A DNA stretch of 64,000 nucleotides, taken from JAKRSE01 sp943369295. Its GTDB lineage: Bacteria; Armatimonadota; Fimbriimonadia; Fimbriimonadales; Fimbriimonadaceae. A program made the position numbers and the translations under genes. The stretch is taken from the NCBI GenBank assembly GCA_943369295.1, contig CALRMU020000005.1, positions 109,066 to 173,065 on the forward strand. Reading direction: 5' to 3'. The first letter of the stretch is position 1. Each line of letters begins with the position of its first letter. This document shows, piece by piece, positions 35,253-43,544 of this stretch. The notes below the pieces were generated by a model. It worked only from the letters and a program-made list of their open reading frames with translations. It made no database searches and was not told where the DNA came from.

Positions 35253-36176
35253 CTACAAAGGAGGCTGCTTTTCTGCCCCAAGCCTCTGACAGAACTCCAG
35301 CAAAGATTCAACCGTGGACCTCATGGGGGCAATTCCAGCGGCAGCAAGCTTGGTTGTATCGAGGACTGAATAGAGAGGCCGTCGGGCTCGAGTTGGGTAC
35401 TCGGCTGTGGTGCAGGGAGCTACATCAATCGGAACGTCTGTCTTCAGGACAGCACCTCGATAGGCTCGCAGAGCCAAGTTCGCAAATCCGTGCCAAGTAA
35501 GACTGTTGGGTCCAGCGGCATGATAGATTCCTGCCGGCGGGGCGGAATCCACCACATCGGCAATCACCCGAGCCAAATCCACTGTCGATGTTGGGCAGCC
35601 CAGCTGATCATTAACGACCTTCAAGCTCTTCCCTGCCAGCCAGGCCTCGATCATGGTCCGAGGAAAAGACTTGCCGTGAATCCCGTAGAGCCAAGAAGTG
35701 CGGAGGATGATCGCGCTTTTGTGCATTTGGGCCACGTACTTTTCACCCATCATCTTGCTGTGGCCGTAGGCGCCCAGGGGGTGAAGAGGGTCATCTTCGG
35801 TGTAGGGCCTCTGAGAATCACCATCGAAAACAAAATCAGTCGAAATGTGAACCATGCGCCAGTTCTTGTCTTCGCACAAGGCGGCCAGGGCTCCTGCACC
35901 GGTGGCGTTCACAGCCATGCACTTCATCAGGTCATCTTCGGCCTGGTCAACCTGGGTGTAGGCGGCGCAGTTGATCACCCAAACAATGCCGTCCGCCTTT
36001 TTCATTCGCTCGAGGTGGCTGGTTTGAGTGATGTCGAAGTCTGAGTGAAGCGGGGTGAAAACAGTCCAGCCCCTGCGCTCCAGTTCGGGAACAAGGTCTC
36101 GGCCGAGCATGCCGTTGCCGCCCGTAACAAGAATTCCTCCTTTTTGAAGGTGAGCTTCCAACCCTGCTTCTGACAT
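35253..36176 (-). CDS. rfbD: RmlD-like dTDP-4-dehydrorhamnose reductase
   Basis: A 307-residue short-chain reductase of the RmlD substrate-binding family, the last step in dTDP-L-rhamnose synthesis. GILVTGGNGMLGRDLVPEL binds the cofactor; the catalytic Y-x-x-x-K is YGHSK; INCAAYTQVDQAEDD and HISTDFVFDGDSQRPYTED are family signatures. rfbA, B and C are not nearby, so other sugar 4-keto reductions are possible. CACAAT lies 6 bases before ATG 36176 on the minus strand. The following gene is 27 bases upstream on the same strand and may share a transcript. Confidence 0.9.
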   Translation of the reverse strand: MSEAGLEAHLQKGGILVTGGNGMLGRDLVPELERRGWTVFTPLHSDFDITQTSHLERMKKADGIVWVINCAAYTQVDQAEDDLMKCMAVNATGAGALAALCEDKNWRMVHISTDFVFDGDSQRPYTEDDPLHPLGAYGHSKMMGEKYVAQMHKSAIILRTSWLYGIHGKSFPRTMIEAWLAGKSLKVVNDQLGCPTSTVDLARVIADVVDSAPPAGIYHAAGPNSLTWHGFANLALRAYRGAVLKTDVPIDVAPCTTAEYPTRARRPLYSVLDTTKLAAAGIAPMRSTVESLLEFCQRLGAEKQPPL

Positions 36177-36182
36177 TTCTCT

Positions 36183-36188
36183 ATTGTG
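36183..36188 (-). promoter_or_regulatory. -10-like element, leaderless-type, rfbD
   Basis: CACAAT on the minus strand, 6 bases before ATG 36176; the same hexamer and spacing occur before the FHA gene at 41801. Confidence 0.35.
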
Positions 36189-36203
36189 AACTCTTCCCTG
36201 CCC

Positions 36204-37187
36204 TTACGGCCGGTAGACCTTCTGAGTCATCAGACGCTTTAGCCTCTCGTCTGCCACAGCGACATAATCTGGCAGCTCGGCCTGCAGCTCGGCCGTCGTG
36301 TTTTGAGCTAGATCATTCGCCAGCAGCACCATTCGGCTGCCCACCATCAGTTCAAACTCATCCCTTGTCAGGCCAGCGTCATCCCAGCTCATGCCAAGGC
36401 CGCGCCAGTAGGCTGCCTCCTTCTTTTCCGGATCTGGCAGACGACGCATATAGTAAAGAGTCACGGCCGCATCCTTAATCGGCCAGCCCATGGTCATGTC
36501 GTCGAAGTCGAAGACAGTCATTCCAGCCGGAGCCTTTTTAAGGTTCCACATATGCAGGTCGTCGTGGATCACTCGCCTTGGCTGGGGGTCCATTCTTTTG
36601 TAAATCGCCGCGGTCTGCTCCCAAACATCTTCCCAAAGACCGAGATCAAACTCAAGGCTAACCTGAGGCATCACCCACGGAAGGCCAGCCAGCACATCTC
36701 CAGATGGCCTGACCACTGCCCCCTCCGGCACTTCCCAATTCTCTGCAGCTGTGTGGAGAGCTTGGGTCAGCCTGCCAAGTTCAAAACAGTCCTTTTCAAA
36801 AAAGTGGTTCTCGTAGCTCCGTCCCGGAATCCAGCTGTAAAGAACGGCGTTAAGGTGCCTGCCATCCTCCCACTCGACAGTCTGAACGTGGCTTCCATTT
36901 AACCCCTTTATAGGTGAAGGGACTAAAACGTTTTGGCTGTGCAGGTGCTGAACAAACGCCGTCTCTGCCCTAATGTGCTCAAGACTGCTGGCACTGTTGA
37001 CATTGATTCTCAGGGCAGCTTCAGGCCGGTCTTTAGCTCTGACCCTAAAGGTCGTGTTAAAGGCGTGGGCGATGCAGACGAACTCAGAATCATCGGGCCA
37101 GCCAAAAAGCCGCAGCATTTTCTTGGCCTGAATCCTCATTTCTGCTATCTGTGCTCTTTGGCTTCGGGCTGAAAAGGGGTGCTTCAT
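36204..37187 (-). CDS. APH-family phosphotransferase
   Basis: A 327-residue protein kinase-like small-molecule kinase of the aminoglycoside phosphotransferase/homoserine kinase II group. The catalytic loop is VIHDDLHMWNLKKAP (H-x-D-x-x-x-x-N) and the metal-binding motif is VFDFDDMTMGWPIKD. The N-lobe begins AFNTTFRVRAKDRPEAALRIN. Substrate unknown: members phosphorylate homoserine, choline, sugars, amino-alcohols or antibiotics. The position next to RmlD gives no strong clue. Alternatives such as fructosamine kinase-like or spectinomycin phosphotransferase-like cannot be excluded. Confidence 0.87.
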   Translation of the reverse strand: MKHPFSARSQRAQIAEMRIQAKKMLRLFGWPDDSEFVCIAHAFNTTFRVRAKDRPEAALRINVNSASSLEHIRAETAFVQHLHSQNVLVPSPIKGLNGSHVQTVEWEDGRHLNAVLYSWIPGRSYENHFFEKDCFELGRLTQALHTAAENWEVPEGAVVRPSGDVLAGLPWVMPQVSLEFDLGLWEDVWEQTAAIYKRMDPQPRRVIHDDLHMWNLKKAPAGMTVFDFDDMTMGWPIKDAAVTLYYMRRLPDPEKKEAAYWRGLGMSWDDAGLTRDEFELMVGSRMVLLANDLAQNTTAELQAELPDYVAVADERLKRLMTQKVYRP

Positions 37188-37213
37188 AACGAGAACTCTG
37201 GTGCAGGGTCTGG

Positions 37214-37219
37214 TACCTT
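37214..37219 (+). promoter_or_regulatory. -10-like element near GH26-like gene
   Basis: TACCTT (TANNNT), 9 bases before ATG 37229; near-leaderless spacing. Confidence 0.35.
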
Positions 37220-37228
37220 TCTGGGCTC

Positions 37229-38542
37229 ATGGACGTGCGACGGCTGGCGGCCTCTTCGGTTCTTGCTTTTTCGGCCTCGGCGGCCATGGCTGTTGAGCTT
37301 TACATCGACAGGATTCCGACTCAAAGCGAACTGGCGGCCCAGTACACCAGGGCAAAGTATGAACCAAGGCAGGGGACTTATCTGGGGGCATACATTGACC
37401 TCGACCCCAAAATTGAGCAGACTTTCAAGGATCACACGGGCATCACCCGAAGAATTCCCGATCAGTTTGAAAAACTAACCGGACGCAAACACGCCAGCTA
37501 CTTTTTCTATCTAGGCTACGGACGCCCTGCCCCTACCGACTGGATCGGCCTGATGGGCATGCAGAAGCGGATTGTGCATATTGCACTGGAACCCAACTTC
37601 GGCCTTCAGTACGTTCTAGATAACAGCTATCTCAACAAATTGGCCGAAGAACTCGGCCGCACTGGAGTCCCCATTTTTCTGCGCTTCGCCAGCGAAATGA
37701 ATGGAGACTGGCTGGCCTGGCACGGAAACCCCACTCTCTATAAAGAGAAGTTCCGCCTCGTCGCCAACAAGATGAAGGAAAAGGCTCCTAACGTCGCAAT
37801 GGTTTGGTGTCCCTACGCGACTCCCCTCGGACCAGTGCAGAGCTACTATCCTGGCGACGACGTTGTGGATTGGGTTGGAGTCAACATCTACAATGTCACC
37901 TACTTCAACCAGAACAAAAAGACTCCCGCCAAGCAGGTTGGGCCAACTGAGCTTCTGGACCCCATTTACAATTGGTATGCCGCTCGCAAGCCGATCATCA
38001 TCGGCGAGTACGGAGCGACTCACTTCTCTGCCCTTGAAGGCAAAAGCGTCCCAGATTTCGCCATAGGCTGCATTCGAGCGCTTTACAGCGCACTTCCCCG
38101 CCGCTATCCGAGGGTCAAGGCGGTCTGCTACTTCAACACGAACAACCTCGACCTGGAGCATGCCAGGAACAACAATTACGCCGTTACCCATAACCCCAAA
38201 GTTCTGGCTGCTTACAGAGAAGCGATCAGTTCGCCCTGGTTCCTATCCGATGTCGTGACCGAACAGGACGAGTTGAAGCCACAGCCCATGCCGCTGAAGG
38301 ATGGGTCGACCATTTCAGGAACGGTCATGGTTTCTGGATGGGCTCCGTTTCATAGAGGTGAGAAGAGGCTCCGCCTTAAGGTGAATGGCAAGGTGATTGC
38401 CGAGGCCGCAGATGTTTCTTCGTGGCAGGCCGTGATTGATGCCAGTCAGCAGAAACCCGGAAGAGGAGTGATTGAAGCCGAAGTGATTGAAGGCAAAAAG
38501 GTCACGGTGGGACGAAGAATCACCGTGACCTTCTCTAGGTGA
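37229..38542 (+). CDS. secreted GH26-like glycoside hydrolase
   Basis: A 437-residue exported protein: signal peptide (ASSVLAFSASAAMA), a TIM-barrel resembling GH26 mannanases, and a C-terminal beta domain of about 80 residues (TISGTVMVSGWAPFHRGEKRLRL split by a loop) that may bind carbohydrate or steady the barrel. Likely acid/base Glu156 in RFASEMNGDW and nucleophile Glu260 in IIIGEYGAT have the usual separation. The substrate is probably a beta-mannan or related plant or microbial polysaccharide. Convergent with a sigma/anti-sigma operon only 15 bases away. Confidence 0.82.
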   Translation: MDVRRLAASSVLAFSASAAMAVELYIDRIPTQSELAAQYTRAKYEPRQGTYLGAYIDLDPKIEQTFKDHTGITRRIPDQFEKLTGRKHASYFFYLGYGRPAPTDWIGLMGMQKRIVHIALEPNFGLQYVLDNSYLNKLAEELGRTGVPIFLRFASEMNGDWLAWHGNPTLYKEKFRLVANKMKEKAPNVAMVWCPYATPLGPVQSYYPGDDVVDWVGVNIYNVTYFNQNKKTPAKQVGPTELLDPIYNWYAARKPIIIGEYGATHFSALEGKSVPDFAIGCIRALYSALPRRYPRVKAVCYFNTNNLDLEHARNNNYAVTHNPKVLAAYREAISSPWFLSDVVTEQDELKPQPMPLKDGSTISGTVMVSGWAPFHRGEKRLRLKVNGKVIAEAADVSSWQAVIDASQQKPGRGVIEAEVIEGKKVTVGRRITVTFSR

Positions 38543-38557
38543 GCTCAAGCTTTCTGC

Positions 38558-39259
38558 TTAAACACGCCCGGGAGGAAGGTATCCCGTGCGCTGGGTCAAC
38601 TGATTGGCCAGCCAAGATCTTGTCTCGGTTGAGCCGCCAGCAAGCCGATAGCCCGAGTTTGGACAACTCCAGCAAAGGGCATCATCAACTTTAACAAAAT
38701 CGCGATTCCCAGCGTGAACAACTTCACCCTTCATGTCTTCGCCTCGCTTAGTCACCGTAAGGGTGAACTCTTCTCCCTTTGCAACGAGCCTAAGCGTCAC
38801 ATTTGCGCTGCAGGCATGCATGTCCTTGTAGGTGGCCAGCCCTTCAAGGTTTAGGTAAGGCACTCGAACAGGAGTCAAGGTGTCCAGCCGGGCATGGTCT
38901 TTTTCAAAGCTGCCAGCGGTTGAAAAACGAACCCCACCGTTTTCTGTGATTTGAGTCAAATCTGGCTGATGGACGTAAACCAGGGCGAGGGCGACAGCAC
39001 AGGCTCCGACGGCAGCAAAGCCAAGGGTTCTCTTCCAGAGCGGGGCAGATTTCCTTCCACAAACTTCCTTTAGGCAGGCATTGAGTTTGTGGTCGGGCAC
39101 TGGCTCGGCGAGCACGGCAGATCGAACAGCCTTGCGGAAAGCACAGAGGCCCTTGTATTCCTTCTGAGCTTCTGGATTGTTCTTAAGCTCATTACTGGCC
39201 TGCTTCATCGCTTCTTCGCCCAGTCCGCCATCTTCAAACTCCTGCCAATCAATCTTCAT
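38558..39259 (-). CDS. putative membrane anti-sigma factor
   Basis: A 233-residue protein coupled to the ECF sigma gene by a four-base overlap. The N-terminal 45 residues (WQEFEDGGLGEEAMKQASNEL) are a short helical segment like anti-sigma heads, without a zinc motif. One membrane segment lies at about 78-96 (TLGFAAVGACAVALALVYV). The outer domain has six cysteines in all, including CWSCPNSGY near the C-terminus, and is not recognised. It should hold the sigma factor inactive until an envelope signal arrives. Confidence 0.75.
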   Translation of the reverse strand: MKIDWQEFEDGGLGEEAMKQASNELKNNPEAQKEYKGLCAFRKAVRSAVLAEPVPDHKLNACLKEVCGRKSAPLWKRTLGFAAVGACAVALALVYVHQPDLTQITENGGVRFSTAGSFEKDHARLDTLTPVRVPYLNLEGLATYKDMHACSANVTLRLVAKGEEFTLTVTKRGEDMKGEVVHAGNRDFVKVDDALCWSCPNSGYRLAGGSTETRSWLANQLTQRTGYLPPGRV

Positions 39260-39786
39260 CCTGAGTAGGCTCCTTCCAGGTTCCCTGTCACGGGGGTCAG
39301 TCTCTGCCTCAACATGGCTCTTGCTCTAAACAGCCGAGATCTGACCGTGCCAATGGGCACTTCCAGCGCTTGGGCTGCTTCTTCGTACGTCATCTGTTCA
39401 ACGTCGCAAAGCTGGATCGTCATGCGGAAGGGTTCTGGCAGTTCAGCCAGTTCTTCAAGAATCCTTCCTGCTTCCATTCTCCAGCTCACCTCTTCCCAAA
39501 ATCCTGCATCAGCAGGCTCAGGAGCATCCGGCTCCTGAAGAGATGTCTCGATCTGCTGAGTGCGAGCCTGCATCAGCTTCTCATTCCGCAAAATTCGAAT
39601 CAGCCAGCTTCGCAGATAGCGGCCATCGAACCGATCAAAGGCTTGATAAGCTTTGACCAAAGTGATCTGGACAAGATCTTCGGCTTCTTCCTGACCAGCA
39701 CCCATACGGCGGGCAACCCGGTACAGGACCTTTAGCTCTGGCTTAACCAGACGTTCGAAACGATCTTTGCCGCCGAAGAAGAGCAT
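39256..39786 (-). CDS. RNA polymerase ECF-type sigma factor
   Basis: A 176-residue ECF sigma factor. Region 2 is LYRVARRMGAGQEEAEDLVQ, then YQAFDRFDGRYLRSWLIRILRNEKL; region 4 is LPEPFRMTIQLCDVEQMTYEEAA, then VPIGTVRSRLFRARA. The open frame continues upstream to 40383, but that part is antisense to the GH127 gene; ATG 39786 gives a normal sigma N-terminus. It is divergent from GH127, with 72 bases between the two starts, so it may govern that gene as well as its own operon; this is inference. Confidence 0.9.
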   Translation of the reverse strand: MLFFGGKDRFERLVKPELKVLYRVARRMGAGQEEAEDLVQITLVKAYQAFDRFDGRYLRSWLIRILRNEKLMQARTQQIETSLQEPDAPEPADAGFWEEVSWRMEAGRILEELAELPEPFRMTIQLCDVEQMTYEEAAQALEVPIGTVRSRLFRARAMLRQRLTPVTGNLEGAYSG

Positions 39787-39846
39787 TGCCTCTACAGATC
39801 CTATTGTGCCTGAATGCTGCGAAGCAAAAGCGAGTTCCAATCTAGC

Positions 39847-39852
39847 TAGAAT
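39847..39852 (+). promoter_or_regulatory. -10 element, leaderless-type, GH127 gene
   Basis: TAGAAT within AGCTAGAAT, 6 bases before ATG 39859. Confidence 0.6.
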
Positions 39853-39858
39853 GGACCT

Positions 39859-41796
39859 ATGAAGCTGGGTCATGCCATCCCTTTTAGACAGGTGACAATC
39901 ACCGATCCTTTTTGGTCGCGATGGCAGCAGGTCGCCGCTGAAGCCGGCTTGAAAGGTCAGTGGAAAGAAATGGAGGCGACTGGCCGCCTTGAGAACTTTC
40001 GCCGCGTCATTCGCGGAGAAGAAGGCACCCACGAGGGGCTTCTTTTCAACGACAGCGACCTCTACAAGTGGCTCGAAGGAGCCTGCTACGGCCTGGCCCT
40101 CTTCAATGATCCAGAACTGAGAGCCATGGTTGATGAAGCCGTCGGTCTGATTGCTGGCGCTCAGGGCGAAGATGGCTACATCAACACCTTTTATCAGTTG
40201 AAGACCAAGGCCACCCACTATTGGTCGGATGCGGACGCTGAATCTCACTCTGCTCGATGGAGCCGGACCGCCAGTGACCACGAGATGTACTGCATGGGGC
40301 ATCTGATTGAGGCGGCGGTCGCTCATAAAGAATGCCTTGGTTCGGATGACCTTCTTAATGTGGGCCTCAAAGCCGCGAGCCATATTGCTTCAGTCTTCGG
40401 GCCAGACAAGCGGCTTGGCTACTGCGGCCATCAAGAATTAGAACTTGCCCTCTGCCGACTTTCGGACTGCACTGGCGACCCCCAGTGGCGAGAACTTGCC
40501 AAATGGATGATTGATCGCCGAGGCAGACGTCCGAGCCCCTTTGAACCTGAAGTCCGAGATCCAAACCGCTTGGGCAAAAGCAAACACTTCGTTGACTGGT
40601 GCCTCGACAACGATGTTTACGTCGCCAAGTACCTTCAGGACGACAAGCCTCTTGTAGACCAGACCGAACCGGTCGGCCACTCGGTTCGAGCTGTCTATTT
40701 CTACACCGGTGCCCTAGCCGCCTTTGGTGAAAGCATCTCGCCAGAGATGAGATCGGCCCTGGAATCCATCTGGACAAGGCTGATTTCGTGCCGCACCTAC
40801 ATCACGGGGGGAATCGGATCTAGTTCGGAAAACGAAGGATTTACCAAGGACTTCGATCTGCCAAATGCTTCGGCCTATGCCGAGACCTGCGCAGGAATCG
40901 GTTTGATCTTTTGGGCATGGCGCATGGCGGAAATGACAGGAGATTCTGACAAGCTGGATGTCTTGGAAAGGGTTCTTTACAATGCGGTTCTCAGCGGATT
41001 TTCCCTTGATGGCACAGGCTACTTCTATGAGAATCCGCTTGAATCTGATGGCAGCCAGCAAAGAAAAAGCTACTACACCTGCGCCTGCTGCCCTCCAAAT
41101 GTCACTCGACTGCTGCTCTCCTTGGGTGGCTGCACGGCAAGGCACACGGATGACAGTCTGACCCTCTGCCTTCCCTTCGCGAGTGTGATCAAAACCGACA
41201 AATTCGAAGTTGAGATCGAAGGAGACTACCTTCGAGATGGTTCGGGAACCATACGAATTCTCAAGGCTCCATCTGGCCCCTTCACCCTTCGGCTCAGAGT
41301 TCCTTCTTGGAGAGGCACCGAAACCAAGGTCACCAATGGCTATGCAGGCGACTTCACGTCAGGGTGGGTGAGCTGGACGAAAACTTGGGAAGTGGGAGAG
41401 ACAATCGAATTCAGCTTTGACCCCCATGCCAGGTTCATCGAAGCAAGACCGGAACTGCACTCCTGTCGAGGAAGAGTCGCCGTTGAAAGAGGGGTTTTGG
41501 TTTACTGCCTTGAAGAAGAAGATCTGCGCTTCAACGTCGATGACTACTTTATTGAAGGCTTGACTCAGCACCTTCACGACCTCGAATGGCTTCCTCATGC
41601 ACCGGGGCTCTACGCCGAGGGCTACACGCTGCATTGGACAGGCGGGGACCAGAGGTGGCCTTACGCGAGCGAAGATCGCTTGGTCGAAGCCTCATTCTGC
41701 GCCACTCCCCTTATCCCCTACTTTGCTTGGGCCAATAGAAATCCTGGAACCATGCAAGTGTGGGTGCGCCGATCGACCGAGATTGGGGCACAATAG
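39859..41796 (+). CDS. GH127 family beta-L-arabinofuranosidase-like glycoside hydrolase
   Basis: A 645-residue enzyme with an (alpha/alpha)6 barrel. Residues matching the zinc-thiolate site of GH127 enzymes are Glu342 and Cys344 (in AYAETCAGIG) and the pair Cys410-Cys411 (in CACCPPNVTRLL), one cysteine being the nucleophile. The N-terminal QVTITDPFWSRW and HDLEWLPHAPGLYA towards the end are also typical. It removes beta-L-arabinofuranose from glycans. No signal peptide, so substrate must be imported. The FHA gene starts four bases after its stop. Confidence 0.92.
   Translation: MKLGHAIPFRQVTITDPFWSRWQQVAAEAGLKGQWKEMEATGRLENFRRVIRGEEGTHEGLLFNDSDLYKWLEGACYGLALFNDPELRAMVDEAVGLIAGAQGEDGYINTFYQLKTKATHYWSDADAESHSARWSRTASDHEMYCMGHLIEAAVAHKECLGSDDLLNVGLKAASHIASVFGPDKRLGYCGHQELELALCRLSDCTGDPQWRELAKWMIDRRGRRPSPFEPEVRDPNRLGKSKHFVDWCLDNDVYVAKYLQDDKPLVDQTEPVGHSVRAVYFYTGALAAFGESISPEMRSALESIWTRLISCRTYITGGIGSSSENEGFTKDFDLPNASAYAETCAGIGLIFWAWRMAEMTGDSDKLDVLERVLYNAVLSGFSLDGTGYFYENPLESDGSQQRKSYYTCACCPPNVTRLLLSLGGCTARHTDDSLTLCLPFASVIKTDKFEVEIEGDYLRDGSGTIRILKAPSGPFTLRLRVPSWRGTETKVTNGYAGDFTSGWVSWTKTWEVGETIEFSFDPHARFIEARPELHSCRGRVAVERGVLVYCLEEEDLRFNVDDYFIEGLTQHLHDLEWLPHAPGLYAEGYTLHWTGGDQRWPYASEDRLVEASFCATPLIPYFAWANRNPGTMQVWVRRSTEIGAQ
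41789..41794 (+). promoter_or_regulatory. -10-like element, leaderless-type, FHA gene
   Basis: CACAAT at the end of the GH127 gene, 6 bases before ATG 41801. Confidence 0.35.
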
Positions 41797-41800
41797 ATAG

Positions 41801-42703
41801 ATGATGGATCCGGGCCGGACCCAGGCTATGCCAGGCACACCAATGGCAGACCCAAATCGCACCTTGTTGGGGGCGACCCCTTTCGACCCCAACAAGACGA
41901 TCATGGGGAACGCCCCCAGCCTGAACATGACGGCAACTATCAAGCCGGTTCAGTGCCCAGTCTGCCGCACCTTCAATCCTCCCGGACTCATCTACTGTGG
42001 TGAGTGCGGCTTGATTTTTGAGATGGCGCTTGAAGGCGACGCCTTCGGAGCCCCCTCAGTCCAGCTCCCCGTTCTTGTGGATCCCACCGGAAGAGAGCAC
42101 AGGCTTCGCCCAGGCGATACTGCTTTGGGCCGTCAAGGTGACATTGTCTTCGAGGACACGAGAGTTTCTCGCCGCCACGCTCAAATCACGTCATCGGGCG
42201 ACAGCCTGACTGTAGAAGATCTTGGCAGCACCAACGGAACCTCGGTCAATGGACAGAGACTCTCTGCTGGTCAAAAGCAGCCCCTCAAAAACGGCGATAA
42301 GATCAGCCTTGGCGGACTAGAACTGACTCTTGGCCTCCCGGGTGAAGCAAATCGAACTCTCGCCGCATTTTCTGGCAAGACCTCTGCCATCGCCGCCGCC
42401 CCAACCGTTGGTCAGGTGAAGGCAGTGCTGGTCATGGAAGATCGAGAGGTTTCTTTAAGAGTCGGTGCCACGACCTTTGGTCGCAGAGACGGCAACGACC
42501 TTGTCATCTCTGACCCTCACGTCAGCGGAAAGCACGGAGTCTTTGAAGCCGATGACTCGGGCGTTTACCTAACCGATACTGGCAGCACCAACGGCACCCT
42601 TTTAAACGATGCCCGCCTTACCGCCAATTCGAAAACACAGCTGCGTGAGGGAGACAGAATCACTCTTGGCGGCACTACCTTGACAGTTAAGCTGAAGTCG
42701 TAA
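41801..42703 (+). CDS. double-FHA domain protein with zinc ribbon
   Basis: A 300-residue cytoplasmic adaptor. Residues 1-45 contain three threonine sites in similar settings (GRTQAM, PNRTLLG, PNKTIMG), the last two inside near-repeats, which look like phosphorylation targets. A zinc ribbon CPVC...CGEC lies at about 51-69. Two FHA domains follow, each with the phosphothreonine-binding layout: GRQGDIVFEDTRVSRRHAQI with LGSTNGTSVNG, and GRRDGNDLVISDPHVSGKHG with GSTNGTLLND. The next gene is a PP2C phosphatase, so the pair probably works in Ser/Thr phosphosignalling. No Ser/Thr kinase is encoded in the window. Confidence 0.92.
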   Translation: MMDPGRTQAMPGTPMADPNRTLLGATPFDPNKTIMGNAPSLNMTATIKPVQCPVCRTFNPPGLIYCGECGLIFEMALEGDAFGAPSVQLPVLVDPTGREHRLRPGDTALGRQGDIVFEDTRVSRRHAQITSSGDSLTVEDLGSTNGTSVNGQRLSAGQKQPLKNGDKISLGGLELTLGLPGEANRTLAAFSGKTSAIAAAPTVGQVKAVLVMEDREVSLRVGATTFGRRDGNDLVISDPHVSGKHGVFEADDSGVYLTDTGSTNGTLLNDARLTANSKTQLREGDRITLGGTTLTVKLKS

Positions 42704-42713
42704 GAGAAACCTC

Positions 42714-43544
42714 ATGGACGAGATCACCGCAGAAATTGATGTTCAGTCAGTCGTGCCCCAAGTGCCCCTGACCGTTCGGCCTCACCTCTCTTATGGGATG
42801 AAAACCGACATTGGCCGGGTGAGAGAGAACAACGAAGACAAATACGAGGTCTTCCTGACTGAGACAGATTCTGAACTCGCCAGCCGGGGTCAAGTTTTTG
42901 TAGTCTGCGACGGTATGGGCGGCCATGAGGCGGGCCAGATTGCCTCGGAGCTGGCAAGCAAAACCTTTATTGAGGTTTATCGCACCCACCCCGCGACCGA
43001 GCCAGAAGAGGCGGCCAGAGCCGCAATCAAGGCGGCAAACCGGTTTGTGCTTGATGTAGCGAGGCTGATTCCAAACAGAAGAGGCATGGGCACGACCCTT
43101 ACCAGTCTCTGCATTCTTCAAAACAAGGGACTCTTCACTCACGTTGGAGATTCTCGCCTCTACCGGCTGCGTGGTGATCAGCTAGAACAGATGACCTTCG
43201 ATCACACCTGGGTTGAGCAGACTGTTCGCGCTGGCACAATGTCCCGTGCTGATGCCGAAGCGCACCCTTACCGGCACGTGCTTACCCAGGCAGTTGGAAC
43301 AGAGGATGAGATTCAGCCAGATATCGTCACCTTTGAGCTGGAAGACGGAGACATGTTCATGCTCTGCTCAGATGGAGTGACCAATCACCTGTCCGACGAA
43401 GCCATTCACACCAGCCTCGCTTCCGGCAAGGGCTGCTTCCAAATCGCATGGGATCTGGTTGCCGGCGCCCTCGCTGGAGGAGGATCTGACAACGCGACTG
43501 TCGTGGTTGTCAGAGTTAATGAGCTTGAAGCTGTGGCTGAATAA
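42714..43544 (+). CDS. PP2C-family Ser/Thr protein phosphatase
   Basis: A 276-residue metal-dependent phosphatase. The metal-binding aspartates are seen in RENNEDKYEV, VCDGMGGH, LCSDGVTNHLSD and GGSDNATVVVV; FTHVGDSRLYRLR is also conserved. The first 25 residues are a variable extension. It starts 10 bases after the FHA stop and is likely co-expressed with it, to reverse phosphorylation that the FHA protein reads. The last 29 bases overlap the opposite-strand histidine kinase. Confidence 0.94.
   Translation: MDEITAEIDVQSVVPQVPLTVRPHLSYGMKTDIGRVRENNEDKYEVFLTETDSELASRGQVFVVCDGMGGHEAGQIASELASKTFIEVYRTHPATEPEEAARAAIKAANRFVLDVARLIPNRRGMGTTLTSLCILQNKGLFTHVGDSRLYRLRGDQLEQMTFDHTWVEQTVRAGTMSRADAEAHPYRHVLTQAVGTEDEIQPDIVTFELEDGDMFMLCSDGVTNHLSDEAIHTSLASGKGCFQIAWDLVAGALAGGGSDNATVVVVRVNELEAVAE

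Noticed and set aside
39787..40383. Extension of the ECF sigma reading frame by about 199 codons
   Set aside because: It is antisense to the well-supported GH127 gene and the extra sequence has no protein-like character; ATG 39786 gives a normal ECF N-terminus.
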